Positions 14,698 through 22,409 of a stretch of DNA of 24,998 bases are shown piece after piece (position 1 is the first letter of the stretch; each line of letters starts with the position of its first letter). The notes beneath the pieces are model-generated. The model was not told the origin of the DNA, searched no databases, and saw only the letters and a program-made list of their open reading frames with translations. The position numbers and the translations under genes were made by a program. The DNA lies in assembly GCA_023380675.1 (NCBI GenBank), contig JAMCRS010000399.1, positions 1 through 24,998 on the forward strand. The letters run 5' to 3'. This stretch comes from Chloroflexota bacterium. Lineage in GTDB: Bacteria; Chloroflexota; Anaerolineae; UBA4142.

Positions 14698-16161
14698 TCA
14701 GTTGGCCGCGGCCAGCTCGACCTCGCGTCGTCGCGCGGGAAGTGAGTGCCACAGGCTGAGCGCACCGGTGAACCCAAAGCCGGTCGCGTACAACATCAAG
14801 AATGGGATCGACCACCACATCTGCTGCTGCCACGCGATCGCCACGCCCGCCGAAGCGTACACCGCGAGCGCGAGCTCACCCAAGACCACCCAGCTGAATG
14901 GCAGTGCGTACCGCTTGGTGCTCCACGCATCACCCTCCGCCTCAACCCGGAATTTGGGGGTACGGCGAAACGTATTCTCCTGCCGGGTGACCGCTTCGAA
15001 CACGGCGATCGAGTTGCTCAATGTGATCCCCGTTCCCAGCAAAAGCAAAACTGCAAAATACCTGAACCGCGCCATCCAATCGGGATAAAGCGCGCGCTGC
15101 CCAAACGCGTACACCACCACCGGACCGACCGTGGCCAGGCCGAGATAGGTGGCGGGCACGGGGAACCGCACGTGCAGTGCGATGAGCGGGACCAGGGTGA
15201 GCACCAGCAGCAGAATCAGCGGGTTCATCACATATCCCGACAGGTGCAGCAGCCCCTCGAATCGCTTGAACGCCGATTGGTTGGGCGCGGCAAGGATGCG
15301 AGGCGAAAGTTTGATTAGACATTGGGTCGAGCCTTTCGCCCACCGGAACTGCTGACGCTTGAATGCATTGATCTGCGGCGGAATCTCGGCCGGCGAAACG
15401 ACGGTAGGGAGATAGATCATTTTCCATCCCTGGATCTGCGCTCGATAGCTCAAGTCCAAGTCCTCGCTCAAAGTCTCTCCCTGCCAGCCGCCGGAATCCT
15501 CGATACACGCCCGGCGCCAGACCCCGGCCGTTCCGTTGAAATTGAAGAACAAACCGTTGCGCGATCGTGCCGTTTGTTCGACCACAAAGTGCCCATCCAA
15601 CGCGATACTTTGCGCGCGGGTGAGCGCCGAGTACGTCGCATTCAGATGGCCCCACCGGGTCTGGACCATCCCGACGTTCGGCTGGGCAAAATACGGGATC
15701 GTTCGTTCCAAAAAATCGGACGGAGGCACGAAATCGGCGTCAAAGATCGCGACGAATTCGCCGGTCGCGTTTTTCAGGCCCGCGGCCAGTGCGCCGGCCT
15801 TAAAGCCCGAACGGTCCTGTCGCCGGACGAGTGTGATGTCGATCCCGCGCCGATGGTAATAGTCCACTCGCGTCTGTGCGATCGTGGTCGTCTCGTCGTT
15901 GGAATCATCGAGCACCTGAATTTGCAGCCGATCGCTCGGCCAGACGAGCGCGGCCGCTGCGTCGATCAGCCGCTCGACGACGTAAAGCTCGTTATAGATG
16001 GGTAGTTGAACAGTGACGTGAGGCGTATCGGTCAACGGCGGCTCTGCAAGTGATTGGTTCCGTTTTCGCCAATACAGGACCCCCATCAAGCAGGTATTGA
16101 ATCCGTAGACGGCCAGGATGAACGCGGAAGCAAAGTAGATTGCAAAAAGAATCAAACCCAC
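14698..16161 (-). CDS. Membrane-embedded family 2 glycosyltransferase, cellulose-synthase/mannan-synthase-like
   Basis: A 487-residue processive-type GT2 enzyme. It has an N-terminal transmembrane helix (about 4-28), a cytosolic catalytic domain, and about four to five C-terminal helices. Catalytic motifs are complete: DD at 85-86 (VLDDSND), DAD at 141-143 (FDADFVPP), SEDLD at 232-236 and QQFRW at 270-274. The QXXRW motif marks processive synthases such as those for cellulose or glucomannan; the sugar cannot be assigned. No PilZ domain or BcsB-like partner is visible. GTG 16161 has GGAGG eight bases upstream. It is transcribed from a promoter about 170 bases upstream through a leader carrying a terminator-like hairpin. 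Confidence 0.9.
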   Translation of the reverse strand: MGLILFAIYFASAFILAVYGFNTCLMGVLYWRKRNQSLAEPPLTDTPHVTVQLPIYNELYVVERLIDAAAALVWPSDRLQIQVLDDSNDETTTIAQTRVDYYHRRGIDITLVRRQDRSGFKAGALAAGLKNATGEFVAIFDADFVPPSDFLERTIPYFAQPNVGMVQTRWGHLNATYSALTRAQSIALDGHFVVEQTARSRNGLFFNFNGTAGVWRRACIEDSGGWQGETLSEDLDLSYRAQIQGWKMIYLPTVVSPAEIPPQINAFKRQQFRWAKGSTQCLIKLSPRILAAPNQSAFKRFEGLLHLSGYVMNPLILLLVLTLVPLIALHVRFPVPATYLGLATVGPVVVYAFGQRALYPDWMARFRYFAVLLLLGTGITLSNSIAVFEAVTRQENTFRRTPKFRVEAEGDAWSTKRYALPFSWVVLGELALAVYASAGVAIAWQQQMWWSIPFLMLYATGFGFTGALSLWHSLPARRREVELAAAN

Positions 16162-16208
16162 CAGACGAACCTCCAGGTTTCACGGAACGAGCGATACAAA
16201 AAGGCGAA

Positions 16209-16233
16209 CGGCGTCCTTGAGTCAAGGACGCCG
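16209..16233 (-). terminator. Hairpin in the leader of the cellulose-synthase-like gene
   Basis: CGGCGTCCTTGA and TCAAGGACGCCG form a 12-bp near-perfect palindrome. On the minus strand it is followed by TTCGCCTTTTTG, a possible U-tract, about 48 bases before the start codon. It may be an attenuator in the leader. Confidence 0.6.
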
Positions 16234-16334
16234 CCGCGTTGCGGACCTTTTGCTCAATGTCAGGATCTGTTGAAAACTTGAAACAGAATGCCAGGTTTTC
16301 TCAAGAGCGCCCGAGCCTGACACCACGGTTTGCA

Positions 16335-16363
16335 AGTATACCACCGAATCGGCATTTGGACAA
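16335..16363 (-). promoter_or_regulatory. Promoter of the cellulose-synthase-like gene
   Basis: On the minus strand TTGTCC (16363-16358), 17 bases, then TATACT (16340-16335), with a TGG extended -10. It predicts a start near 16328 and a leader of about 167 bases. Confidence 0.65.
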
Positions 16364-16437
16364 GGCTTGGAACGCGGCCTTACGCGACAAATTCAGACGC
16401 CTCGAGCTTGTTACACCACAAGCAATGTCCAATGAAA

Positions 16438-16466
16438 CGCGGCTGACCCGGAACTGGCCAGCCGCG
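16438..16466 (-). terminator. Terminator of the cobalt/nickel operon
   Basis: CGCGGCTG and CAGCCGCG form an 8-bp perfect stem. On the minus strand GTTTCATT follows. It lies about 117 bases after the cbiM2 stop; nothing coding is seen between. Confidence 0.55.
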
Positions 16467-16582
16467 AATTCTATTCACTGCTTGTCGGGGAGTGCCCCTG
16501 GGAGACCGCAGGTCGCGCCAGCCGCCGTTTCGCCCGTTGTTTGCGCGGGATGCGTCCCAGGATCGCATCCGATCCGGCGGAG

Positions 16583-17605
16583 CTACGTCGCGCCAGTCTT
16601 TCTGCTCCGGGCCGGCAGTTCTACAAGCCACACGATGGCGTAGATTGCCAGGAACACCGCCGCAACGCCCAACACCGCAGAAAGTACGTACGCTATCGTG
16701 GGATTGTTCAAACCGGGGAGGTCATAGTCCGGCATCGGTGCGCTCCAGACACTCGACCATCGATCGAATCCCGCCGGAATGTACCCCAGTCCGAGTTGTT
16801 CCAGCTCCTCGCGGCCCCACTCACCCCATGCCGTGCCCGGCGCGAGCAAACCGATCGGCGTGAGTGCGATCAAAGCGACGAGCCCGCCCCACACCCAGCG
16901 GGAGATGTGCCGCACGGGCTCGATCGTCCCGCTGGAAGCTTCCAGCAGCTGCGGGTTGGAGCGCTGCAGCCAGGTGACGACGAGACCGGTGACGAGGCAT
17001 TCTGCCAGGCCGGCAACCGTCAGGTGTCCGAGCAGCATGGCGGGTATCGAAACTCCCAAGCCGTAAGGGAAATAAAGTGCATTCCCGGCGGCGTCGTGAG
17101 CCAACCAAGGCTGAATTCCGAGCTCGATCGCGGTGAGCAAGGCAGCGACGTTGATCGCGACGTAACCGGCAATCGCCGCGGCGAAGACGCGACGCGGCGC
17201 CGTAACGACGGCGTTTCCGCTGAGAAGACGATAGAGCCAGTAGCCGACGAAAGGCATCGCGATCGCCATATTAAACGCATTGGCGCCGATCGCGAGGATG
17301 CCGCCGTCGCCGAAGAAAAACGCCTGGATGACGAGGGCCACGGAAACCGCCAGGGCTGCGGCCCAGGGTCCCAGAACGATTGCGGCGAGCACGGAGCCAA
17401 CCGCGTGTCCGGTCGTTCCACCGGGCAGAGGCACGTTGAACATCATGACCACGAACGAGAATGCCGCGAAAAGCGCGATCAGCGGGACCGCGCGCCCGGC
17501 GACGAGCGATTTTACTTTCTGCGTTGCCCGATACCAGAACGGCGCCGACGCGGCGTACATGACTGCGGCTGTGGCGGGACTGAGATAACCATCCGGGATG
17601 TGCAT
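16583..17605 (-). CDS. CbiM-type cobalt/nickel substrate-specific membrane component, fused to a CbiN/PDGLE-like domain (cbiM2)
   Basis: A 340-residue protein. Residues 1-215 are the CbiM/NikM membrane component of an energy-coupling-factor importer. Met 1-His 2 (MHIPDGYLSP) and His 67 (GGTTGHAVG) match the metal site known from NikM, where the free N-terminus binds nickel. This also fixes the start at ATG 17605, which has AAAGGAGG six bases upstream. Residues about 245-335 form a second part with two transmembrane helices around TPIGLLAPGTAWGEW. It resembles the separate CbiN/PDGLE-like gene at 19440. Motif GEW replaces the usual PDGLE. It is the last gene of the Fur-led operon, behind a terminator-like hairpin. 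Confidence 0.87.
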   Translation of the reverse strand: MHIPDGYLSPATAAVMYAASAPFWYRATQKVKSLVAGRAVPLIALFAAFSFVVMMFNVPLPGGTTGHAVGSVLAAIVLGPWAAALAVSVALVIQAFFFGDGGILAIGANAFNMAIAMPFVGYWLYRLLSGNAVVTAPRRVFAAAIAGYVAINVAALLTAIELGIQPWLAHDAAGNALYFPYGLGVSIPAMLLGHLTVAGLAECLVTGLVVTWLQRSNPQLLEASSGTIEPVRHISRWVWGGLVALIALTPIGLLAPGTAWGEWGREELEQLGLGYIPAGFDRWSSVWSAPMPDYDLPGLNNPTIAYVLSAVLGVAAVFLAIYAIVWLVELPARSRKTGAT

Positions 17606-17624
17606 TGAAAGCCTCCTTTGAGAT

Positions 17625-17678
17625 AAAAAAGCGGGCGCTGTGCAGACCGGCTTCGGCAGTCCGCAGGTGGCGCTCGCC
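17625..17678 (-). terminator. Intrinsic terminator/attenuator between cbiO and cbiM2
   Basis: On the minus strand GGCGAGCGC (17678-17670) pairs with GCGCCCGCT (17638-17630), with one mismatch and one G-U pair. It encloses an 8-bp inner stem at 17664-17642, and the structure is followed by six U. The cbiM2 ribosome site comes immediately after. Confidence 0.65.
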
Positions 17679-17696
17679 GTTTTCAGTCTGCGTCGA

Positions 17697-18566
17697 TCAG
17701 AGCGCGTGCCCGTGCGCGTGATCGTCCGATGGCGCGTGCGGGTGAGAGTGTGCGACCTCACCGTGGGCGTGTAGATGTTCGTGAATCAAGTTGGCGCGAA
17801 CCAGTAACTCCTTGTCGCCGAGGATTTCCTCCGGCGGTCCATCTCCGATGATGCGTCGTTCCTCTCCCAACACGATGACGCGCCGGGCAATAATCGGTAC
17901 GATGTCCAGCTCGTGGGTGGCCGTGACGACCGTCTTGCCGCTTTGGGCTAGGCGCTCGATCAGGTTTACCAAGGTCCATTTGCTGCGCGGGTCGAGCGAG
18001 GCCGTCGGTTCGTCGAGCAGGAGCACCTCGGGGCGCAACGAAAGCACCGACGCGATCGCCGCGCGTTTCTTCTCGCCCCCGGAGAGCTCGAAGGGCGCAC
18101 GGTCTTTTAGCTTGACGATCTCCATCCATTCGAGCGCCTCGGTCGCCCGCTCGCGCACCTCTTCTCTGCTCACCCCCAATTGCAGCGGGCCGAACGTCAC
18201 TTCGTCCCACACGGTCGGAGAAAAAAGTTGCACGTCCGGGTCTTGAAATACCAGTCCGACCTGGCGATGGAACTGGAATGTGTCGTTCAGGTCGTTCAGG
18301 ACATTCTCCACCGGTTGGCCGAGAATCGACATCCGTCCCTGATTCGGCTTGTACAGTCCATCCAGCAGCTTGAGGAGGGTCGATTTTCCGGAGCCGTTTG
18401 CGCCTAGTATCGCGATCTGGTCTCCCGGCTGCACCACCAGGTCGAGGTCGACGATCGCGTCGAAGCGATTCAAATAACGATAGGTGACCCGTTTGAGCTC
18501 AAAGGCCGGCGTGACGGCGACCGGCGCTGCCGCGCTCAAGTCCGGGCGATGCGCAGTTGCATTCAT
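17697..18566 (-). CDS. cbiO: Cobalt/nickel ECF transporter ATP-binding protein with His-rich tail
   Basis: A 289-residue ABC ATPase that powers the CbiM/CbiQ importer. Walker A GANGSGKST is at 55-63, the Q-loop in VGLVFQDPDVQLF, signature LSGGEKKR, Walker B LLLDEPTASLD and the switch His in THELD. The last 28 residues contain about nine His (HEHLHAHGEVAHSHPHAP and HAHGHAL), a likely metal-binding tail that fits nickel or cobalt handling. ATG 18566 overlaps the cbiQ stop by four bases (ATGA), showing translational coupling. The open frame extends to 18770 but overlaps cbiQ and is rejected. Confidence 0.95.
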   Translation of the reverse strand: MNATAHRPDLSAAAPVAVTPAFELKRVTYRYLNRFDAIVDLDLVVQPGDQIAILGANGSGKSTLLKLLDGLYKPNQGRMSILGQPVENVLNDLNDTFQFHRQVGLVFQDPDVQLFSPTVWDEVTFGPLQLGVSREEVRERATEALEWMEIVKLKDRAPFELSGGEKKRAAIASVLSLRPEVLLLDEPTASLDPRSKWTLVNLIERLAQSGKTVVTATHELDIVPIIARRVIVLGEERRIIGDGPPEEILGDKELLVRANLIHEHLHAHGEVAHSHPHAPSDDHAHGHAL

Positions 18567-19438
18567 CCTAGTATTCTCCGATCCCAAAGCATCGCGGCCG
18601 CGATCACCGCGAGCGTCAGCGCCCCCAGCGCCCAATCGCGCGGTTTCATCCGATAATCGTCGAGTGTGCGGACGCGCCCGTTGAATCCTCGGGACAGCAT
18701 CGCCTGGTAGACGTCGTTGCTCATCTTGAACGACTTGCCGAGCATGACGCCGATGCTGGCGACGATCCATTGTCGCTGCTCGCCCCCCGACGTTTCGCCG
18801 ACCGTGCGGCTCTTGCGCGAGAGCAGCATGTTGTCGAGCGTTCGCAAAAACAGAAAGATGTAGCGGTACGTCATCCCCAAGATCAATACGAACACTTCAG
18901 GCACATGCAGCACGGCGAGAGCCTTGAGCAAGTCCGCCCACGGCGTGGTGATGACCAGCAAGACCGCGAGCGATACGGACGCTCCCACGCGCGCGACGAA
19001 AATGATCGCGCCCATCACCGCTTGAACGCTGATGGTGACGACGAAGGAGGTTCCCGGGATGGGCAGCGCGAGCAACGGCACGCCCGGAATCAGAAACAAG
19101 GAGGGGAGGACGACGATGCCGGCGAAGAAAGGGATTCCCAGCCAGACGCGTTTGAAGAAGAATTCGAACGGGATGTGTGAAAGCAACGCGAGCGCCAGGG
19201 TGAACGCGTAGATGAAGACGATCGTCGCGACATTATGGGCGAGCCCGATCGTGACGAGCAGCGCGCCGAACAGGACCAACTTGAGGCGCGGGTCGAACGA
19301 TTGCAGGAACGCCGGGCGGCGCGCGTTCTCCTCGGTAAAGACCGTCTGCTCGATGTTGTGCGTGATTTCGCCGAGCGTCTTTTCGACGAAACCGGGCTTG
19401 CGCCGCTTTCTGGTTTGACGAGGTGTCGCCGGGGTCAT
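18563..19438 (-). CDS. cbiQ: Cobalt/nickel ECF transporter transmembrane protein CbiQ
   Basis: A 291-residue integral membrane coupling protein of the cobalt/nickel ECF importer. It has five or six transmembrane segments and the conserved cytoplasmic sequence ending in MLSRGFNG near residues 249-256, the coupling region that contacts CbiO. A 45-residue charged N-terminal extension precedes the first helix. The start at ATG 19438 lies one base after the stop of the CbiN/PDGLE-like gene (TGAGATG). Confidence 0.94.
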   Translation of the reverse strand: MTPATPRQTRKRRKPGFVEKTLGEITHNIEQTVFTEENARRPAFLQSFDPRLKLVLFGALLVTIGLAHNVATIVFIYAFTLALALLSHIPFEFFFKRVWLGIPFFAGIVVLPSLFLIPGVPLLALPIPGTSFVVTISVQAVMGAIIFVARVGASVSLAVLLVITTPWADLLKALAVLHVPEVFVLILGMTYRYIFLFLRTLDNMLLSRKSRTVGETSGGEQRQWIVASIGVMLGKSFKMSNDVYQAMLSRGFNGRVRTLDDYRMKPRDWALGALTLAVIAAAMLWDRRILG

Positions 19439-19439
19439 C

Positions 19440-19910
19440 TCAGTCGTTTACCTTCGCATCGGACCCTTCGCGTCGTGCCAGCCACTTGCCAAGCAGCCAA
19501 GTGACGCCGACGACGATGCCAACGCCGAGCGCAGCCGAAACAATATACCCCGGCGCTTGTTGAGATACCGGCGCCGTTTGACTCACCCAGGGCAGCTGAT
19601 AGAACTGGAACGGCGCCTTCCACAGCCGGCTCAACTGGTCTACGCCTTGCGGCAAATAGCCGGCGCCCGGCAGCTTGTCGAATCCCTGTTCGGGCACCCA
19701 TTCGCCATACGCGACCCCCGGCGTGATCAGTCCGACCGGCGCCCAAATGATGAGTACGGCGAACAAGTAGAACAGCTTCTTGCGGGCGGTTGGGACGATT
19801 GGGAGAAGCCGGATCGCGCCGAGAACCACGACAGTCAACGCGGTTGACAATCCCAGTAGGGACGCGACGTCTATCCAATTGACGTGGGTCCAATCTATTC
19901 CGAGGAACAC
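19440..19910 (-). CDS. CbiN/PDGLE-like small membrane component
   Basis: A 156-residue protein with three hydrophobic segments: one near the start, WAPVGLITPGVAYGEW after it, and a C-terminal helix before the charged end LARREGSDAKVND. It matches the second half of cbiM2 (TP-GL--PG-A-GEW, then a W--P--Y segment, then a helix). By position it stands in the place of CbiN, the small auxiliary subunit of cobalt importers. The frame is open to 19985, but GTG 19910 has GAGAGG eight bases upstream and avoids overlap with cbiM1. This start is a choice, not proven. Confidence 0.75.
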   Translation of the reverse strand: MFLGIDWTHVNWIDVASLLGLSTALTVVVLGAIRLLPIVPTARKKLFYLFAVLIIWAPVGLITPGVAYGEWVPEQGFDKLPGAGYLPQGVDQLSRLWKAPFQFYQLPWVSQTAPVSQQAPGYIVSAALGVGIVVGVTWLLGKWLARREGSDAKVND

Positions 19911-19929
19911 GTTTTGCGCCTCTCTGCAT

Positions 19930-20673
19930 TCATTTGGGGGTTTCGCCCTCAGGTCGCGAGAGCGTCTTGATTGCGGCCGCCGCAATCTGTCCTTTCGTCT
20001 CGACCGCGCCGAGCAGCTCCGGCCGCGCGCGCTGCAGGTACGCCACGCCCATTCCGGTCACCAACGCTTCGACGAGTGACGCGCCGGCCAAATGCGCCAG
20101 CAGCATCGCCGGCACTGCCTGCTGCAGCGTATAGGGCGAATACAGGGCCTGGCCGTTCGGCAGCGACCAGAAAATCGGTTGAATGCCCAGCTCGATGCCG
20201 ACGAACAGAGCCGCGACGCTGATCCCCAAATAAGAGCCGATTGCCGCCGCCCATACGCGCCGGGGCGAGCTCACGGCGGCCCGTGCGCTGATCAACCGGT
20301 AAAAGGCGTACCCGACCATCGGTAGGATGATCGCCATGTTGAACGCATTCGCTCCGAAAGCCGTGAGGCCTCCGTCGCCGAAGAAAATGGCCTGAATTGC
20401 CAGCGCGACCGAGATTCCGATCACGGCCGTCCACGGCCCCAGCACGATCGCCATCAGTGTGCCGCCGACCGCATGGGCGGTTGTCCCACCCGGCACCGGC
20501 ACATTGAACATCATGATCGTGAAGCTGAACGCCGCAAAAATGGAAAGAAGCGGTACCATTTTGCTTGTCAGTACCTTGTTGACCCTTCGGCTCGCCGTGT
20601 ACCAAAATGGAACGCTGGCGGCGTACATCACGGCGGCCGTCTCAGGGCTCAGGTATCCGTCCGGGATATGCAC
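19930..20673 (-). CDS. cbiM: CbiM-type cobalt/nickel substrate-specific membrane component (cbiM1)
   Basis: A 247-residue CbiM/NikM protein with about six to seven transmembrane helices. The mature N-terminus is MHIPDGYLSP from a GTG codon at 20673, with GGAGGA four bases before it. His 2 and His 67 (GGTTAHAVG) are the expected metal ligands. It is close to the first 215 residues of cbiM2, so the operon carries two substrate-binding subunits. Its 3' end lies 19 bases before the CbiN/PDGLE-like start. Cobalt or nickel specificity cannot be decided by sequence alone. Confidence 0.93.
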   Translation of the reverse strand: MHIPDGYLSPETAAVMYAASVPFWYTASRRVNKVLTSKMVPLLSIFAAFSFTIMMFNVPVPGGTTAHAVGGTLMAIVLGPWTAVIGISVALAIQAIFFGDGGLTAFGANAFNMAIILPMVGYAFYRLISARAAVSSPRRVWAAAIGSYLGISVAALFVGIELGIQPIFWSLPNGQALYSPYTLQQAVPAMLLAHLAGASLVEALVTGMGVAYLQRARPELLGAVETKGQIAAAAIKTLSRPEGETPK

Positions 20674-20715
20674 ACAATCCTCCGTTAATCGTAAGCGCGC
20701 GCTCTGGAACACCGG

Positions 20716-21174
20716 TCACGCCCGTTCGACCTCTCGATGCGCGGATGTTTTCTGGCACTTGCGGCAAAGGCCGAAGATGGCAAAATGATCCAGGTCGGCG
20801 CGAAATCCGTATTCTGTTCGAAGCGATTTTTCAAGCGGCGCAAACACCCGCTCGTTCACTTCCTCCATGGCGTGGCAGTTGCGGCAGATCAGGTGATGGT
20901 GGTGTGGATGCCGGTGCACCTCGTACTGGACCCGACCCTGTCCGAAATCTGTTGGGTTGACGAGATTGAGCTGCGCCAGCAGGTCGAGTGTGCGGTAAAC
21001 GGCGGACTTGCCCATATAAGGATAACGCTTACGAACGCGCTTGAGAATCTCGTCGGCGGTGACGTGGCCGTTGCTGTCGCAGACAACGGACAAGATCACC
21101 TCACGCTGTGGGGTGAGTCGATGACCGCACTCTCGCAATTGATCGATGAATTGAGTATGATGCATGATTGACAC
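20716..21174 (-). CDS. Fur-family metalloregulator
   Basis: A 152-residue Fur superfamily repressor. An N-terminal winged helix (GHRLTPQREVILSVV, KSAVYRTLDLLAQLNLV) precedes a dimer and metal domain with HRHPHHHHLICRNCHAMEEV and a second CXXC (CRKCQK) at the end; the two CXXC pairs are the usual structural zinc site. Possible roles are Fur, Zur or Nur (nickel). Its place at the head of a cobalt/nickel import operon argues for nickel- or cobalt-responsive control, but this is inference. GTG 21174 has AAGGAG four bases upstream; ATG 21165 is an alternative. The gene lies 42 bases before cbiM1 and is probably autoregulated. Confidence 0.92.
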   Translation of the reverse strand: MSIMHHTQFIDQLRECGHRLTPQREVILSVVCDSNGHVTADEILKRVRKRYPYMGKSAVYRTLDLLAQLNLVNPTDFGQGRVQYEVHRHPHHHHLICRNCHAMEEVNERVFAPLEKSLRTEYGFRADLDHFAIFGLCRKCQKTSAHREVERA

Positions 21175-21180
21175 AACTCC

Positions 21181-21205
21181 TTATTGATACCAGTTGCAAC
21201 AATAA
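21181..21205. promoter_or_regulatory. Dyad operator overlapping the -10 of the metal operon
   Basis: TTATTG (21181-21186) and CAATAA (21200-21205) form an inverted repeat with a 13-base centre that itself contains the palindrome GTTGCAAC (21193-21200). It covers the -10 box and expected start of the fur-cbiM promoter. It is a likely operator for the adjacent Fur-family protein. Confidence 0.6.
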
Positions 21206-21230
21206 TAGCCGGATTTGCCGCGGCTGTCAA
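21202..21230 (-). promoter_or_regulatory. Promoter of the Fur-led cobalt/nickel operon
   Basis: On the minus strand TTGACA (21230-21225), 17 bases, then TATTAT (21207-21202): a near-consensus promoter. The predicted start is about 21195, a leader of some 20 bases. Confidence 0.8.
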
Positions 21231-21348
21231 ATGACCGGCGAATCCGGGCCGGGTGATGCGCGAGGCTCGACGAATTCGGCCGGTCGCAGGCCCAGCCCGT
21301 GTGCCATTTCGCCCGCGCGTCCGTTGGTGGAATCTGGCCCGGCGTTTG

Positions 21349-21357
21349 TGATATAAT
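21349..21357 (+). promoter_or_regulatory. Extended -10 promoter of the glycosyltransferase gene, probably leaderless
   Basis: TGATATAAT is an extended -10 (TGN-TATAAT). No good -35 is seen at 17 bases. The -10 ends seven bases before the GTG at 21364, so transcription should begin on the start codon. Confidence 0.7.
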
Positions 21358-21363
21358 GTCGAC

Positions 21364-22392
21364 GTGCGCACGTCGCTCATCCTCACCGTCAAGAACGAAT
21401 CTGAATCGCTGCCCCAGCTGCTCGATTCCATCGCCGCGCAGACGCGCCAGCCGGATGAGATCGTCGTCGTCGACGGCGGCTCTACCGACGGGACGCTCGA
21501 CGTGCTCCGCGCGCGCGCGCCGCGTCTCCCGCTCAAGATTCTCAACTGCCCGGGGGCCAACATCTCCGCCGGGCGGAACGCGGCAATTCGAGCCGCGACA
21601 GGCGAGGTGATTTGCTCAACCGACGCCGGCGTCCGGCTCGACGCGTGCTGGCTGGAAGAATTGATGCGCCCGTTCGCTGACGGAGGGGTTGACCAGTTCC
21701 CCGGGAATCGGTCATCGCCGGCAGTCGACGTCGTGGCTGGTTTTTTCGTCCCGGACCCGATGGGCGTCTTTGAAACCGCATTGGCGGCGACCACACTGCC
21801 GGCATTGCAAGACGTACGGCCCGCACGATTCCTTCCTTCCAGTCGATCGGTCGCATTCCGTAAGAGTGCTTGGGAATCTGTCGGCGGCTACCCGGAATGG
21901 CTGGATTATTGCGAAGACCTGATCTTCGACCTGGCCTTGCGCGCTCGCGGGTACGGCTTTGCATTCGCGCCGCGCGCGGTCGCACACTTTCGCCCGCGCC
22001 CGACGTTGCGCGCCTTTTTCAATCAATACTACCTATACGCGCGCGGTGATGGGAAGGCGAACCTGTGGCTCAAGCGGCACGTGATCCGTTACCTCACCTA
22101 TTTCGTCGCGCTGCCGCTCTTGATCGCTCTGACGATCGCCGCACCGGTCGTATCGCTTTTGTTCTGGCTCGCCGCCGGGACGTTCATGTTCTTCACGCCG
22201 TACCGGCGTTTGTTTTTGATGCTACGCGGACTCTCGTTCGTCGACAAGCTACGAGCGAGTGCGTGGGTGCCGGTCCTCCGGGTCACCGGAGATGTCGCCA
22301 AGATGATCGGCTATCCCTTCGGGGTCGCGTGGCGCCTGCGCTTTGCCAAGCCAGGCCCGGCTGGGGTCCAAGCCGGCGACCGGCACGACTAG
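21364..22392 (+). CDS. Family 2 glycosyltransferase with C-terminal membrane segments
   Basis: A 342-residue GT2 enzyme. The GT-A fold starts at once ([20 protein letters not shown]). The nucleotide-sugar site is [11 protein letters not shown] at about 34-44, a [10 protein letters not shown] segment stands at the metal-site position, and [16 protein letters not shown] carries the acidic base. Two hydrophobic segments lie near 240-285. It is of the type that transfers sugars for cell-surface glycans or glycolipids; acceptor unknown. GTG 21364 is the natural start by both the fold and the promoter. The HDAC-family gene follows 17 bases later with its own ribosome site, so they form an operon. 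Confidence 0.88.
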   Translation: MRTSLILTVKNESESLPQLLDSIAAQTRQPDEIVVVDGGSTDGTLDVLRARAPRLPLKILNCPGANISAGRNAAIRAATGEVICSTDAGVRLDACWLEELMRPFADGGVDQFPGNRSSPAVDVVAGFFVPDPMGVFETALAATTLPALQDVRPARFLPSSRSVAFRKSAWESVGGYPEWLDYCEDLIFDLALRARGYGFAFAPRAVAHFRPRPTLRAFFNQYYLYARGDGKANLWLKRHVIRYLTYFVALPLLIALTIAAPVVSLLFWLAAGTFMFFTPYRRLFLMLRGLSFVDKLRASAWVPVLRVTGDVAKMIGYPFGVAWRLRFAKPGPAGVQAGDRHD

Positions 22393-22409
22393 CCGCCCAG
22401 GAGAGCGTC

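Noticed and set aside
21181..21205. Canonical Nur box TTGCAA-N5-TTGCAA
   Set aside because: Only one TTGCAA is present and the repeat spacing is 10, not 11; kept only as a general Fur-type dyad.
20674..21363. Cobalamin riboswitch upstream of the cobalt/nickel operon
   Set aside because: The leader is only about 20 bases, with no room for a riboswitch; control looks protein-based.
22065..22409. Upstream extension of the HDAC-family gene
   Set aside because: It lies wholly in another frame of the glycosyltransferase gene; ATG 22410 has a ribosome site and matches the family.
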